From Agromyces mediolanus (GTDB lineage Bacteria > Actinomycetota > Actinomycetes > Actinomycetales > Microbacteriaceae), in NCBI RefSeq assembly GCF_023715325.1, contig NZ_JAMBNX010000002.1, forward strand, positions 124,001 to 188,000: a stretch of DNA of 64,000 nt. Reading direction: 5' to 3'. Shown here piece after piece: positions 52,894 to 63,224 of this stretch (position 1 is its first letter; every line of letters begins with the position of its first letter). The position numbers were made by a program, and so were the translations under genes. The notes under the pieces are model-generated. The model ran no database searches. It was not told the origin of the DNA and saw nothing but the letters and a program-made list of their open reading frames with translations.

Positions 52894-53877
52894 CTAGCCG
52901 GTACTGAGATCGAAGGTGCGACGCACGTGGCGCCGATACATCCATCGGTAGGTCGGGAACGACACCCGGATCAGGATGCCGCCGAGGCCCATCGTGCGAT
53001 TGCGCCGAGCTACCCCGATGAGATCGCGGATCGAGACCTCGGCGCGGAATGCCAGAGCGATCGGTCGCAGCTGCTCGGCCGAGGCGCCAGCCGTGATCCC
53101 CCCCGACAGTGTCATCACGGCGAGAAAGGTGCGAAGAGCTGCCCACGATACTGGCGGGAACCGCGGGTCGCTCCCGAGCCGAGCGCGGAGCGCGTCGTAC
53201 GGTGTCGTGACGATCCCAGGGGTAGGTGTTTGACTCCAGGTCAGCGAATCCCGCCGCACTGCATAGACATACACGACCTCTTCGAGGTAGCGGATCTGGG
53301 AGCATTGCGCATACACCACGGTGTTCAGCACGAGATCTTCGTATCGTCGGATTTGCTCGGGGAATCGTAGCTCGGCGAACAAGGTGCGGCGATAGAGCTT
53401 GCCGTGCAGAAAGTTCCACAGCAGCCCCTGCAAGGAGGCGTTCGCTGCGTCGGCACCGCCGACCAGCCCATGGAGCCGGTCCGGCCTGGGGTCGAGTCGG
53501 CCGTCGGGGGTTCGCACCGCGTGGGCTCCGACCACGACATCAGTACCGCTGTCCACGGCGGCCAAGAGTGCGGAGAGTGCGTTCGGCGGAAGCTCGTCGT
53601 CGGCATCGACGAAGACGACGAACTCCCCGACTGCCTGGTCCAGACCGAGATTTCTGGCAGCACTCGGGCCGCCATTGATCTCCGACTCGACGACGACGAT
53701 CGTGGCATCCGGTCGGCGAGCCGCGAGGCGGCGCACGACGGCGACACTGTCGTCGGTCGAGCGGTCATCCACCACGATGAGCTCCCAGCTCGTCTCGTCC
53801 TGCGCGAGGATACTGTCGACGAGCGCTTCGATGGTTCCGACAGCGTTGAACATCGGGGTGATCACGCTGACCCGCAC
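52894..53877 (-). CDS. GT2 glycosyltransferase
   Basis: A 327-aa family 2 enzyme. VRVSVITPMFNAVGTIEALVDSILAQ, LIVVDDRSTDDSVAVV, GPSAARNLGLDQAVGEFVVFVDADDEL (DADD metal site) and NFLHGKLYRRTLF. The GTG at 53877 with GGAGG five bases upstream fits the family N-terminus better than the GTG at 53895 or ATG at 53889. The C-terminal helical part (WMYRRHVRRTF) is membrane-associated. Composition is less GC-rich than the housekeeping genes. Confidence 0.88.
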   Translation of the reverse strand: MRVSVITPMFNAVGTIEALVDSILAQDETSWELIVVDDRSTDDSVAVVRRLAARRPDATIVVVESEINGGPSAARNLGLDQAVGEFVVFVDADDELPPNALSALLAAVDSGTDVVVGAHAVRTPDGRLDPRPDRLHGLVGGADAANASLQGLLWNFLHGKLYRRTLFAELRFPEQIRRYEDLVLNTVVYAQCSQIRYLEEVVYVYAVRRDSLTWSQTPTPGIVTTPYDALRARLGSDPRFPPVSWAALRTFLAVMTLSGGITAGASAEQLRPIALAFRAEVSIRDLIGVARRNRTMGLGGILIRVSFPTYRWMYRRHVRRTFDLSTG

Positions 53878-54041
53878 TGCGTCCTCCATTCGCACCGTCG
53901 GGTTTCTGGGACGACGATCGCGCAGTCAAGCCTAGCCTTCGAAGCTCGGCGGACTCCGAGACGGCGGGCACTACGATGTACAGGTCATCGCGCCGCCGTG
54001 CGCGCGGGTGAGAGCGTCGAGCAGAGGAGATCGTTCAACCG

Positions 54042-56093
54042 ATGAGCTGGTGGCAGATGCTCCCCGTGGTCCTACTCGCGGCAGCGGTGCTCCTCGTGCC
54101 CGGCGGTCTGGTGCTCGCCGCGGCAGGAGTGCGCCGTCTGAACCTCCTCGCACTGGCCATGCCGGTGACGTTCACCGTTGGCGGTGTCGTAGCTGTCCTT
54201 GCACCCTTCCTCCGTCTGCCATTCTCCGCGCCGACCTTCGTCGGCGGTGCCATCATCGCGGCAGCGGTCGCGCTGCTCGCCCGCCTGCTCCTGGTCCGTG
54301 CAGCGGGACGGATGGAACCCCACCGCTCCGGTTGGTGGCCGTGGGCGGTGCGGGACGTCACACGCGGCGGGCTCGCCGCCGAGGGGCGCCTCCCGCGCAG
54401 CGGGTTCGGACGCTGGCGGGGCGCTCTGCCAGTGCTCGGTTGGACGATCGGGGCAGCGTTGATCGCGCGCCGGCTCGTGCTCGGCTTCGGGCAACCCGAG
54501 AACTTTTCCCAGACGTTCGACAACATCTTCCATCTCAACGCGGTCCATCACATCGCCGTGACGCAGTCCGGATCGTCGTTGACTCTCGGCAACCTGACTG
54601 AGGCATCGCGCGCGTTTTACCCGGCTGCCATGCATGACGTCGTGGCGATCGTGGAACAGCTCGCCGGCGTCGACGCGGCGGTGGCGATGAACGCCTCGGT
54701 GCTTGTCATCGCGGCCGTGGCCTGGCCGCTCGCCTGCATGTTCCTCGTCGCCCGAGTCGTGGGGTACCGGCCCCTTCCCCTGCTCGTCGCGGGAGCGCTC
54801 AGCGCCGGACTGAGCGGCTCGCCGTACCTGCTGATCGGATTCGGCGTACTGTACCCGCTGATGGCCGCGATGGTGATCGCTCCGGTCGCGCTCGGGCTCG
54901 TGATCGAGCTCCTCCGGCTCTCAGCTCAGCGGTCGCGCTCCTGGATCGCCCCGATCCTCGCATTCATCGCGATCCTGCCGGGGTTCATGCTGACGCACCC
55001 GAGTGCGGTGATCGCAGTCATGGCGCTTACGATTCCCCTCCTGCTGGCGAGGCTGCTGCTCGCGTGGCGCTCCTCGCCGGGGCCTCAGCGGCGGGCGGTC
55101 AGGACGTTCTGGACCATCGCCGTGCCCGTCTATCTGATCGTTTTCCTCATCGTGTGGCTCAAGGTGCGTCCGAACCTCGGTGCTGCTCCCTGGGGCGCCA
55201 CCCAGACGACTTCCGGCGCGATCGGCGAGGTCGCTGCCGCGTCGCCGATCGGTGCGATCACGGCCTGGGTCTATCTGTTCGGCACGATCCTCGGGCTGTA
55301 TGCAATCGTGCGGTGGCTTCCGTCGCGATGGTGGCTCATCGCGTGCTATGCGATCGCTGGCACCCTGTACGTGTTCGCGGCGGGCTGGGGATCCGGGGCG
55401 CTCCGAACGTTCATGGTCGGCGTGTGGTACAACGACCCATTCCGGCTCGCTGCGTTGCTCCCGGTCACGACGCTTCCGGTCGTCGTGATCGGCGTACTCT
55501 TTGCGCTCGACTTCCTACGGCGCCGGGTAACCGGGTGGATCCGCCGTCGGCGGGCCATCGCCGGGAACGCTGGATGGATGGGGGCGACCGTCGTGCTCGT
55601 GTGCGTCGCGCTCATGGTCGTTGCGACGCAGGGCGGGGCTCTCGCTGGGATCCAGAAACGAATCGCCAACTCCTTCGCGCTCGACGCGGACTCCCGACTC
55701 GTCACTCCGGACGAGCTCGCCTTGATCCGGGAGGTTGCCGACTACGTACCAGAGGACGGAATGATCGTCGGCAACCCACTCACGGGTGCAGCGTATGTCT
55801 ATGCGCTCGGAGACCGCTCGACCGTGGCGCCGCACGTGTTCGGAGAACGAAGCGCCGACGAGCTGATCCTCCTCCGCCATTGGGACGAAGCTGCGTTCCG
55901 CGGGGACGTCTGTCCGATCATCGAGGAGTACAACGCATACTGGGCGCTGGACTTCGGCACCGAACTTGTCATCCCAGCCGACGAGGATGAGTTCCGTGGC
56001 GTCGACTCGCTGAGCAGCGGACTCGCCCCAGACGTGGAAGTCCTGGCTCAAGTCGGCGATGCACGACTCGTGCGCACGACTGCCTGCGACTAG
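54042..56093 (+). CDS. Large polytopic membrane protein (DUF6541-like, possible GT-C enzyme)
   Basis: A 683-aa protein with about 12-13 membrane segments and a C-terminal extracytoplasmic domain (about 555-683, with Cys in DVCPIIEEYN and TTACD). The loop GQPENFSQTFDNIFHLNAVHHIAVTQSGSSLTLGNL after the fourth helix is acidic/His-rich, as in GT-C glycosyltransferases that use polyprenol-phosphate sugars. The architecture matches DUF6541 proteins. ATG at 54042 has GAGGAG, but 12 nt away, which is long. TACGAT at 53972-53977 could be its -10. Lower GC than the flanks. Confidence 0.75.
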   Translation: MSWWQMLPVVLLAAAVLLVPGGLVLAAAGVRRLNLLALAMPVTFTVGGVVAVLAPFLRLPFSAPTFVGGAIIAAAVALLARLLLVRAAGRMEPHRSGWWPWAVRDVTRGGLAAEGRLPRSGFGRWRGALPVLGWTIGAALIARRLVLGFGQPENFSQTFDNIFHLNAVHHIAVTQSGSSLTLGNLTEASRAFYPAAMHDVVAIVEQLAGVDAAVAMNASVLVIAAVAWPLACMFLVARVVGYRPLPLLVAGALSAGLSGSPYLLIGFGVLYPLMAAMVIAPVALGLVIELLRLSAQRSRSWIAPILAFIAILPGFMLTHPSAVIAVMALTIPLLLARLLLAWRSSPGPQRRAVRTFWTIAVPVYLIVFLIVWLKVRPNLGAAPWGATQTTSGAIGEVAAASPIGAITAWVYLFGTILGLYAIVRWLPSRWWLIACYAIAGTLYVFAAGWGSGALRTFMVGVWYNDPFRLAALLPVTTLPVVVIGVLFALDFLRRRVTGWIRRRRAIAGNAGWMGATVVLVCVALMVVATQGGALAGIQKRIANSFALDADSRLVTPDELALIREVADYVPEDGMIVGNPLTGAAYVYALGDRSTVAPHVFGERSADELILLRHWDEAAFRGDVCPIIEEYNAYWALDFGTELVIPADEDEFRGVDSLSSGLAPDVEVLAQVGDARLVRTTACD

Positions 56094-56200
56094 TCTCGAT
56101 CTCATCGGGAGAATTCGCGCGTGCCGCCGCGCGAGCAGCGTGGCGTCGTTGCCTGGCGTGCTCGCGCACCTAGGCTGGGAAACCGGTGTAAGGGGGCCAC

Positions 56201-57994
56201 ATGTTTCGTGGGTTGCGGCGGGGTATCGTCGCGGTGGTAATCGGGAGTCTGCTGGCCGTCGGGTTCAGCGCGATCGGGGCCGGCGTCGGGCAGTCGGCTG
56301 AAGCAGTCGACTACTCGGGATTCCGTGCGGGACGGATCATCTCGGACGATCAGTTTTACAACGGCGCGGCTATGAACGAGGGGCAGATCCAGGCGTTCCT
56401 CGAGCAGAAGGTCCCGTACTGCCCACCTGGACGTCAGTGTCTTCGGGACTATCGGCAGGTCACGAGCTCACGAGCTGCCGATGAGGCGTGCGGCCCATAT
56501 CGCAGTGCCGGTACAGAGACGGCCGCGCAAATCATCGCGAAGGTCTCGCTCGCCTGCGGGATCAGCCCGAAGGTAGTTCTCGTCATGCTCGAGAAGGAGC
56601 AGACGCTCGTCACGAGAACCGACACCACCTCGTCGTCTTGGGCTTGGAAAGCCTCGATGGGCTACGCGTGTCCGGACAGCGGCCCGGGCGGGTCGGCGAA
56701 CTGCGATTCGCAGTACTACGGCTTCTTCAACCAGGTGTACAACGGTGTTCGTCAGTTGAAGCGGTACGGGATCTCGTCCACCTTCTCCTGGTTCCCAGTC
56801 GGACGGACGAGTCAGATCCAGTACCACCCGAATACGGGTTGTGGCACGAAATCGGTGTACATCGAGAACAAGGCGACTGCAGCGCTCTACTACTACACGC
56901 CATACACCCCGAATGACGCAGCGCTGGCTGCCGGCTACGGCACGGGCAACGCCTGCTCGAGCTATGGGAATCGGAACTTCTACGGGTTCTATAGTGATTG
57001 GTTCGGCGACCCGAACGCGGCGCTCACGCGTGGTGCCATCGGTGTCAAGTACGACGCGCTCGGCGGCTTCCGGGGGAAGCTCGGTTCGCCGCTCGGTCCG
57101 GAGATCTGCGGCATCAAGGACAACGGGTGCTACCAGGGCTTCCAGAACGGCGTCATCACCTGGACCGCGAAGGCCGGCGCCTGGCCGACTTGGGGTGCGA
57201 TCCGCGATCGTTGGAAGGCGATCGACTTCGAACGTAGCCCACTCGGGTTCCCGGTGAGCGACGAGATATGCGCGGCTCCGGACGGATCGTGCTATCAGAT
57301 GTACGAGAATGGCGCCATCAACTGGGTTCCGGGCATTGGTGCCTGGGACACCCACGGCGCGATCCGTGCTCGGTGGAACGTGCTGGGCTTCGAACGTGGC
57401 ACGCTCGGGTATCCGGTCTCCGGAGAGAGCTGCACCCTGCCTGACGGAGGGTGCTACCAGGTCTTCCAGGGAGGCGTTGTCTCCTGGAAGGGCACGACAG
57501 GTGCGTGGGAGACGAAGGGCGCCATCCGTGCACGCTGGGGCGGCACCGGGTACGAGGCGGGTCAGTTCGGCTACCCCACCGGTGGCGAACGATGTGGGCT
57601 CGCGCAGGGCGGTTGCACCCAGACGTTCGAGAAGGGCATCATGTCGTGGACGCCCGCCGTTGGCGCGTGGGACGTATCCGGGGAGTTCGCCTCCATCTGG
57701 GCCGGGGTGAAAGCCGAGGCCAGCCCTCTTCTCTACCCCACTGCATCCGCCGAGTGCAAGGGCGAGATCTGCACGCAACGGTTCCAGGGCGGCGTCATCG
57801 TCAAGGCTGGTCAGGCGAAAGCAGTTCCGGTCTGGGGCGGAATCCACGCTGCATGGATCGGCCAGGGCGGTCTGAGCGGGAAACTCGGTCTTCCGATCTC
57901 CAGCGAGCGGGTCGACAACGGCAAGGTCGTTCAGGAGTTCCAGGCAGGGAGGATTATCTGGACCTCCGCGAAAGTGGAGATCGTCGTGAACTGA
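56201..57994 (+). CDS. Secreted LGFP-repeat cell-wall protein
   Basis: A 597-aa exported protein. Signal peptide MFRGLRRGIVAVVIGSLLAVGFSAIGAGVG, cut near Ala34. The N-terminal domain (about 40-275) starts RAGRIISDDQFYNGAAMNEGQIQAFLEQKVPYC and holds many Cys, Tyr and Trp residues (DSQYYGFFNQVYNGVRQLKRYG); I recall this domain from other actinobacterial wall proteins but know no function. Six LGFP repeats follow (about 276-590), with cores LGSPLG, LGFPVS, LGYPVS, FGYPTG, LLYPTA and LGLPIS. LGFP repeats are thought to bind the cell wall. ATG at 56201 follows AAGGGGG. Confidence 0.85.
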   Translation: MFRGLRRGIVAVVIGSLLAVGFSAIGAGVGQSAEAVDYSGFRAGRIISDDQFYNGAAMNEGQIQAFLEQKVPYCPPGRQCLRDYRQVTSSRAADEACGPYRSAGTETAAQIIAKVSLACGISPKVVLVMLEKEQTLVTRTDTTSSSWAWKASMGYACPDSGPGGSANCDSQYYGFFNQVYNGVRQLKRYGISSTFSWFPVGRTSQIQYHPNTGCGTKSVYIENKATAALYYYTPYTPNDAALAAGYGTGNACSSYGNRNFYGFYSDWFGDPNAALTRGAIGVKYDALGGFRGKLGSPLGPEICGIKDNGCYQGFQNGVITWTAKAGAWPTWGAIRDRWKAIDFERSPLGFPVSDEICAAPDGSCYQMYENGAINWVPGIGAWDTHGAIRARWNVLGFERGTLGYPVSGESCTLPDGGCYQVFQGGVVSWKGTTGAWETKGAIRARWGGTGYEAGQFGYPTGGERCGLAQGGCTQTFEKGIMSWTPAVGAWDVSGEFASIWAGVKAEASPLLYPTASAECKGEICTQRFQGGVIVKAGQAKAVPVWGGIHAAWIGQGGLSGKLGLPISSERVDNGKVVQEFQAGRIIWTSAKVEIVVN

Positions 57995-58011
57995 CGCGGA
58001 TGCACACGCGG

Positions 58012-58055
58012 AATCGGCCCCGGCCAAGCGGAGTACCGCTGAGCCGGGGCCGATT
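58012..58055. terminator. Bidirectional terminator between convergent genes
   Basis: A 13-bp stem AATCGGCCCCGGC (58012-58024 with 58043-58055), with an inner 5-bp stem AGCGG/CCGCT. It ends on AATC/GATT on both strands, serving both the LGFP gene and the binding-protein operon. Confidence 0.8.
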
Positions 58056-58074
58056 CGTGTCCCAGAGGATCCGG

Positions 58075-59067
58075 TTAACTCCGCCGTCCGTCGAGCTCGA
58101 AGGCCGCTCGTGCGAGTTCGGCGATCACCGGCTCGGCCGCCCAACGGACGCTCAGTGGCGAGGCCTCGATCAGAGCGTACCCTTCGGCGCCACGGTCGAG
58201 CACCACCGAACGGCGAGCTGATCCCAGCGCCGAGTCCCGCAGCGAGCGTACTTCCTTGGTGGGAGCGGTCAGGAGCAGCAAGTCGCGGTCGCTCAGATCG
58301 AGGTCAGCTGCTGCTTCGAACTTCGTTCCTTCGGATGGGATGTCGGCCGCCTCGAGCGCAGCGCTCGGAGCGAGACCGTACTCCTTGAGGATGAGTGCCG
58401 GATTCGTGGATGCGCCGTACACCTTGAGGTCTGCCCCGACCACGGATCGAGCATCTGCGAACACCCCCGCAAGGCCGTCGAGCGAAGCGTACGACGCTCT
58501 GACCTTGCTGATCCGCTTCTCCGTCGTGCGGATCACCTGGTCGCCTCCGTCTTCGACGGCGAGAGCTTCGGCGACGATTCGTGTCGTGGTACGCCAGTCC
58601 GTCTCATTCGGCCCGGGGGGAGCGACGACCGGCGCGAGTTCGGTGAGCTGCTCGTACTGCGACTCGTTGATGGTCGAGTTGACCGCGAGAATGAGGTCGG
58701 GTCGCGCATCCTCGATCTCACGGATCGGAAAGCCCTCGTCAGGGTCGTACTTCGTCGGGGTCGGCAGTACTCGCCGGTTCAGCTCTGCCGTGAACCACGG
58801 GGTCTTGCTGCCGTCCACCAGATTGCCGCTCATCGCGACGGGCAGAACGCCGAACGCGATGCACGTGTCGTGGGACGCGTAACCGATGCACGCGACCCGC
58901 TTGGGGGAGCGGGGGATCGTTGTCTCACCGAACCGGTGGGCGATCGTCACGGGATATCCGGCGATAGCGGGGCGTGATCCGCGAGAGGCAGACGTGCACC
59001 CGGCGCCCCCGAGCAGCACTGATGCGGCCGCGATGCTCAAGAAGGCTCGACGGTTCAATCTCTCCAT
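58075..59067 (-). CDS. Iron-siderophore-type ABC substrate-binding lipoprotein
   Basis: A 330-aa periplasmic-binding-type protein (FhuD/FepB class). A Tat-like signal (LNRRAFLSIAAAS) ends in a lipobox GGAGC, so it is a lipid-anchored, probably Tat-exported protein. Family blocks: VTIAHRFGETTIPRSPKRVACIGYASHDTCIAFGVLPVA and PIREIEDARPDLILAVNSTINESQYEQLTELAPVVAP. ATG at 59067 lies 17 nt after the flippase stop with GAGG upstream. No permease or ATPase for it is in the window. Ligand unknown. Confidence 0.88.
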   Translation of the reverse strand: MERLNRRAFLSIAAASVLLGGAGCTSASRGSRPAIAGYPVTIAHRFGETTIPRSPKRVACIGYASHDTCIAFGVLPVAMSGNLVDGSKTPWFTAELNRRVLPTPTKYDPDEGFPIREIEDARPDLILAVNSTINESQYEQLTELAPVVAPPGPNETDWRTTTRIVAEALAVEDGGDQVIRTTEKRISKVRASYASLDGLAGVFADARSVVGADLKVYGASTNPALILKEYGLAPSAALEAADIPSEGTKFEAAADLDLSDRDLLLLTAPTKEVRSLRDSALGSARRSVVLDRGAEGYALIEASPLSVRWAAEPVIAELARAAFELDGRRS

Positions 59068-59084
59068 ACAGGAAACCTCATCGA

Positions 59085-60563
59085 TCAATCGTTCGGGGGC
59101 AGGTCGGGGGATATCCGGTCGATTGTACGACCGGGAGCCTCGGGCTTCGCTGAACGGCGGCGGCGCAAGAACCAGTAGCCCAGCGCGGCGGCCACCATGA
59201 GGCTGACGACCAACGTCACTGTTCCCGTCAGTGGATCGTTCGGCAACATGAGTGAGATGCACGTGGCGGCAGCGGCGAGCCCCATCCAGCCGAAGAGCGG
59301 CTTCAAGGCGATCAGGTCACGCTGAACTCGCCGTGCGACCCAGACGTAGAGCAATCCGAGAACGAGGAACGCGAGCACCTTGATGACACCGATCGGAAAC
59401 AATGCCCCGATCGACGCGGGATAGATTGCGATCCCGAGCGCGATTGCAGCCACGAGCGGCGTGATTACCGCCAGGGAGCGGGTGCGGTGTACAGCGAAGA
59501 GTTGAGTCTGAGCGACGGTGAACGCAATGTAGCCATAGACCACGAACGGAAGCACCTTCGCGAGGGCGAAGAGCTCAGCGTCCGGTCCGTTGACGAGGAT
59601 GTAGGTACCGATGACGGCTGAACCGGTCCCCGCGAGAGTGAGGAGAAAGGCCATGAAGTACGCTTCGCGTTGCGTCGCTGCACCGTGCCCTTCCTCGTCG
59701 CGCCCCCGCAGCGAGAGCAGCGTGACCTGCCAGACGTTGCTCAGAGCGATCGCGATCGCGATCGCTCCAAGGGCGAAGGGCATCACCGCGTTGTATCGTC
59801 CAGTCGGCCCGGGCCCCTGAAAGGCATTGATCAGCAGCGCTTCTCCCTGCTGCAGCGCGATGAACGCGACGCTGTGCGGAAGGGCGGGCAGAGCCAACAG
59901 AACCGCGTGCTTCAGCGCGGCGGGGTACCGGAAGGGCGGCGACGGTTTCGACAGCGCCACGGCGATGAGCGCAGCGACGAGGGCGCAGCTCGCGTATGCG
60001 GCGAGATAGACGACCGCGGTCGCCTCGAAGAGCACGATTGCCAGGAGCCCCGCGACGTGGCCGAGTGCCGTTGCGAGCACGAGGACGATGACGTATGCGA
60101 CGGCGCGCTGACTGGAGCGAAGGAAAGCGAGGGCAGTTTGGCAAACGGCCTGGAGGGCGATCGTCGCGAGTGCGATCAACAGCAATGTGGAAACGTCGAA
60201 GGCGCCGGTGGACAGGGCGATCGTGGTGTAGACGACCCCGGCCAGCGTCGCCGTCCCGAGACTCGTCAGCATGCCGAAAGCGTTCAAGGAGCGCGCCTTC
60301 GCACGCCCGTTTTCCGGATCGAAGTAGATCGAGCCGATGATCGTCGGGAATCCAGCGGTCACTGCCACAAGGCTCACGGCGCAGAGCGAGAGCATCAGGC
60401 TGACCTGGCCCCATTGCTCCGGATCGAGGATCCGAATCGCGAACGGTTGGACGAGGACGGCACTTCCGCCTTGAGCTACCGCGGCGATCAGGTAGAGCAG
60501 GCGCTGCCCCGTGGTCCCGTGGACCACGGGGCTCGAATGCTCGTCGCCCGCCGGAGCCGCCAC
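59085..60563 (-). CDS. Lipid-linked polysaccharide flippase (Wzx/MATE-like)
   Basis: A 492-aa protein with 14 predicted membrane segments and short loops, of the polysaccharide biosynthesis (oligosaccharide flippase) type: LLYLIAAVAQGGSAVLVQPFAIRILDPEQWGQVSLMLSL at the N-terminus is the usual first-helix block. It would move undecaprenyl-linked repeat units outward. GTG at 60563 is the only start in the short gap after glf. C-terminus basic (RRRRSAKPEAPGRTID). In one operon with glf and the binding lipoprotein. Confidence 0.87.
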   Translation of the reverse strand: MAAPAGDEHSSPVVHGTTGQRLLYLIAAVAQGGSAVLVQPFAIRILDPEQWGQVSLMLSLCAVSLVAVTAGFPTIIGSIYFDPENGRAKARSLNAFGMLTSLGTATLAGVVYTTIALSTGAFDVSTLLLIALATIALQAVCQTALAFLRSSQRAVAYVIVLVLATALGHVAGLLAIVLFEATAVVYLAAYASCALVAALIAVALSKPSPPFRYPAALKHAVLLALPALPHSVAFIALQQGEALLINAFQGPGPTGRYNAVMPFALGAIAIAIALSNVWQVTLLSLRGRDEEGHGAATQREAYFMAFLLTLAGTGSAVIGTYILVNGPDAELFALAKVLPFVVYGYIAFTVAQTQLFAVHRTRSLAVITPLVAAIALGIAIYPASIGALFPIGVIKVLAFLVLGLLYVWVARRVQRDLIALKPLFGWMGLAAAATCISLMLPNDPLTGTVTLVVSLMVAAALGYWFLRRRRSAKPEAPGRTIDRISPDLPPND

Positions 60564-60601
60564 GCCCTCGGGCGCATCGGATCCGGCGTCGGAGTCGCGG
60601 T

Positions 60602-61804
<1,203 letters not shown>

Positions 61805-61845
61805 CTAGCCGCCGGGAACCGAACGGACGGACCCGGCTTCTCGGG

Positions 61846-61851
61846 TATCAT
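61846..61851 (+). promoter_or_regulatory. -10 element of the GT2 gene at 61886
   Basis: TATCAT, giving a leader of about 28 nt that contains AGGAGAGGG before the GTG. Not leaderless. Confidence 0.5.
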
Positions 61852-61885
61852 TGGCGGCTGACTGTGTCCAGGATCAGGAGAGGGT

Positions 61886-62776
61886 GTGCGCTTGGCCGCC
61901 ATTGACATCATGTTCCCCTACTACGGGGACGTCGACCTCATGAAGGCGGCGATCAACAGCGTGCTCGAGCAATCGTTCCGTGACTGGCGCCTCGTCGTCA
62001 TCGACGACGGCTACCCCGACCCGGAGCCGGCCCGCTGGTTCGGTGAGCTCACCGACGAGCGCGTGAGCTACCAGCGGAACGAGCAGAACCTCGGAGCCAA
62101 CGGCAACTATCGCAAGGCGGTGGACCTCGTCGAGGCGGAGTACTTCGTCATGATGGGTGCGGACGACGTGATGGAGTCGAACTTCCTCGAGGTCGTCATG
62201 CGCGCGTTCGCCTCGTTCCCCGACGCCGATGTCGTGCAGCCGGGAGTCCGGACCATCGACGAACACGGCGAGTTCAGCAATCCGCTCCCCGACCGGGTGA
62301 AGTCCTGGTACGCACCGAAGACGAAGGTCCCTATTGTGCTGCAGGGCGAGGACATGGCGACCTCGCTCATCCGCGCGGACTGGGCCTACTTCCCGTCGCT
62401 CGCCTGGCGCTCCGCCACCGTGAAGCGGATCGGCTTCCGCCAGGGGTACGACGTCGTGCAGGACCTCGCGCTCCTGCTCGACATCGCGGCCGAGAACGGC
62501 ACGATGGTCGTCGACCCGGAGATCTCCTTCCGATACCGGCGGCACTCCGCCTCGGACTCGTCGGTGAAGGCGCTCGACGGTTCGCGTTTCGACGAGGAGC
62601 GTCGCTTCTTCGAGTGGCAGGCCGACCGCTTCGGCGGGCTCGGGTGGAAGCGAAGCGCCCGCGCAGCCCGCAACCACTGGACGTCTCGGCTCAATGCGGT
62701 GACGCTCATGGCCAAGGCGGTCGGGAAGGGCAAGTTCGATTCGCTCGGTACCCTCGCTCGTCACGTCTTCGGCTGA
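61886..62776 (+). CDS. GT2 glycosyltransferase
   Basis: A 296-aa family 2 enzyme. AAIDIMFPYYGDVDLMKAAINSVLEQSFRDWRLVVIDDGYPD, then LGANGNYRKAVDLVEAEYFVMMGADDVMESNFLEVV, where GADD replaces the usual DADD metal site. FRYRRHSASDSS and WKRSARAARNHW at the C-terminus. GTG at 61886 with GGAG upstream. Divergent from glf. It probably adds one sugar of the repeat unit. Confidence 0.88.
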   Translation: MRLAAIDIMFPYYGDVDLMKAAINSVLEQSFRDWRLVVIDDGYPDPEPARWFGELTDERVSYQRNEQNLGANGNYRKAVDLVEAEYFVMMGADDVMESNFLEVVMRAFASFPDADVVQPGVRTIDEHGEFSNPLPDRVKSWYAPKTKVPIVLQGEDMATSLIRADWAYFPSLAWRSATVKRIGFRQGYDVVQDLALLLDIAAENGTMVVDPEISFRYRRHSASDSSVKALDGSRFDEERRFFEWQADRFGGLGWKRSARAARNHWTSRLNAVTLMAKAVGKGKFDSLGTLARHVFG

Positions 62777-62792
62777 CACCGATTCCAACGAC

Positions 62793-62823
62793 CGGGCCCC
62801 CTCACCAGTGGTGCGGGGGCCCG
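62793..62823. terminator. Terminator between convergent glycan genes
   Basis: CGGGCCCCC and its complement (62793-62801, 62815-62823), a 9-bp GC stem with a 13-nt loop, 17 nt after the GT2 stop and before the DUF2304 stop on the other strand. Confidence 0.6.
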
Positions 62824-62837
62824 ATTCGCGTCAGCGC

Positions 62838-63224
62838 TCAGCGCGATGCGGAATCGGCGCCGTGCTCAGCTTCCGCGGACCTTTCGAGCTCCTCCACGCG
62901 CACCGCGAGGAGCGCGACATCCTGAGCGAGGGTCTGCGCCTCCGACTCGAGCTTGGTGAGCTCCGAGGCGTGCTGGAGGCAGACGAGGAACAGGATCGCC
63001 AGGCTCACGAAGAACGCGAGGTTCGTCGGCACGGTGATCCCCACGAGTCCCGCGGCCCACTCGAGGGTGCCGGGGAACACTCCGACGATCAGCGCGAGGA
63101 CGCCAGCCACGAGCCACCAGGTCGCGTGGCGTTCGCGGAGGTGGCGTCGACGGAGCATCTCCACGACCACCAGAAGGACGAGGAGCGCGGCGACGATCCC
63201 GAGGATGTAACTGGCGATACTCAT
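62838..63224 (-). CDS. DUF2304 membrane protein
   Basis: A 128-aa protein with three membrane segments (5-24, 36-55, 67-83), then a coiled-coil tail (about 85-115) of Leu/Glu heptads. DUF2304 proteins are regularly encoded next to polyprenol-phosphate glycosyltransferases, as here; they may hold or regulate them at the membrane. ATG overlaps the stop of the GT gene (ATGA). Confidence 0.85.
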   Translation of the reverse strand: MSIASYILGIVAALLVLLVVVEMLRRRHLRERHATWWLVAGVLALIVGVFPGTLEWAAGLVGITVPTNLAFFVSLAILFLVCLQHASELTKLESEAQTLAQDVALLAVRVEELERSAEAEHGADSASR

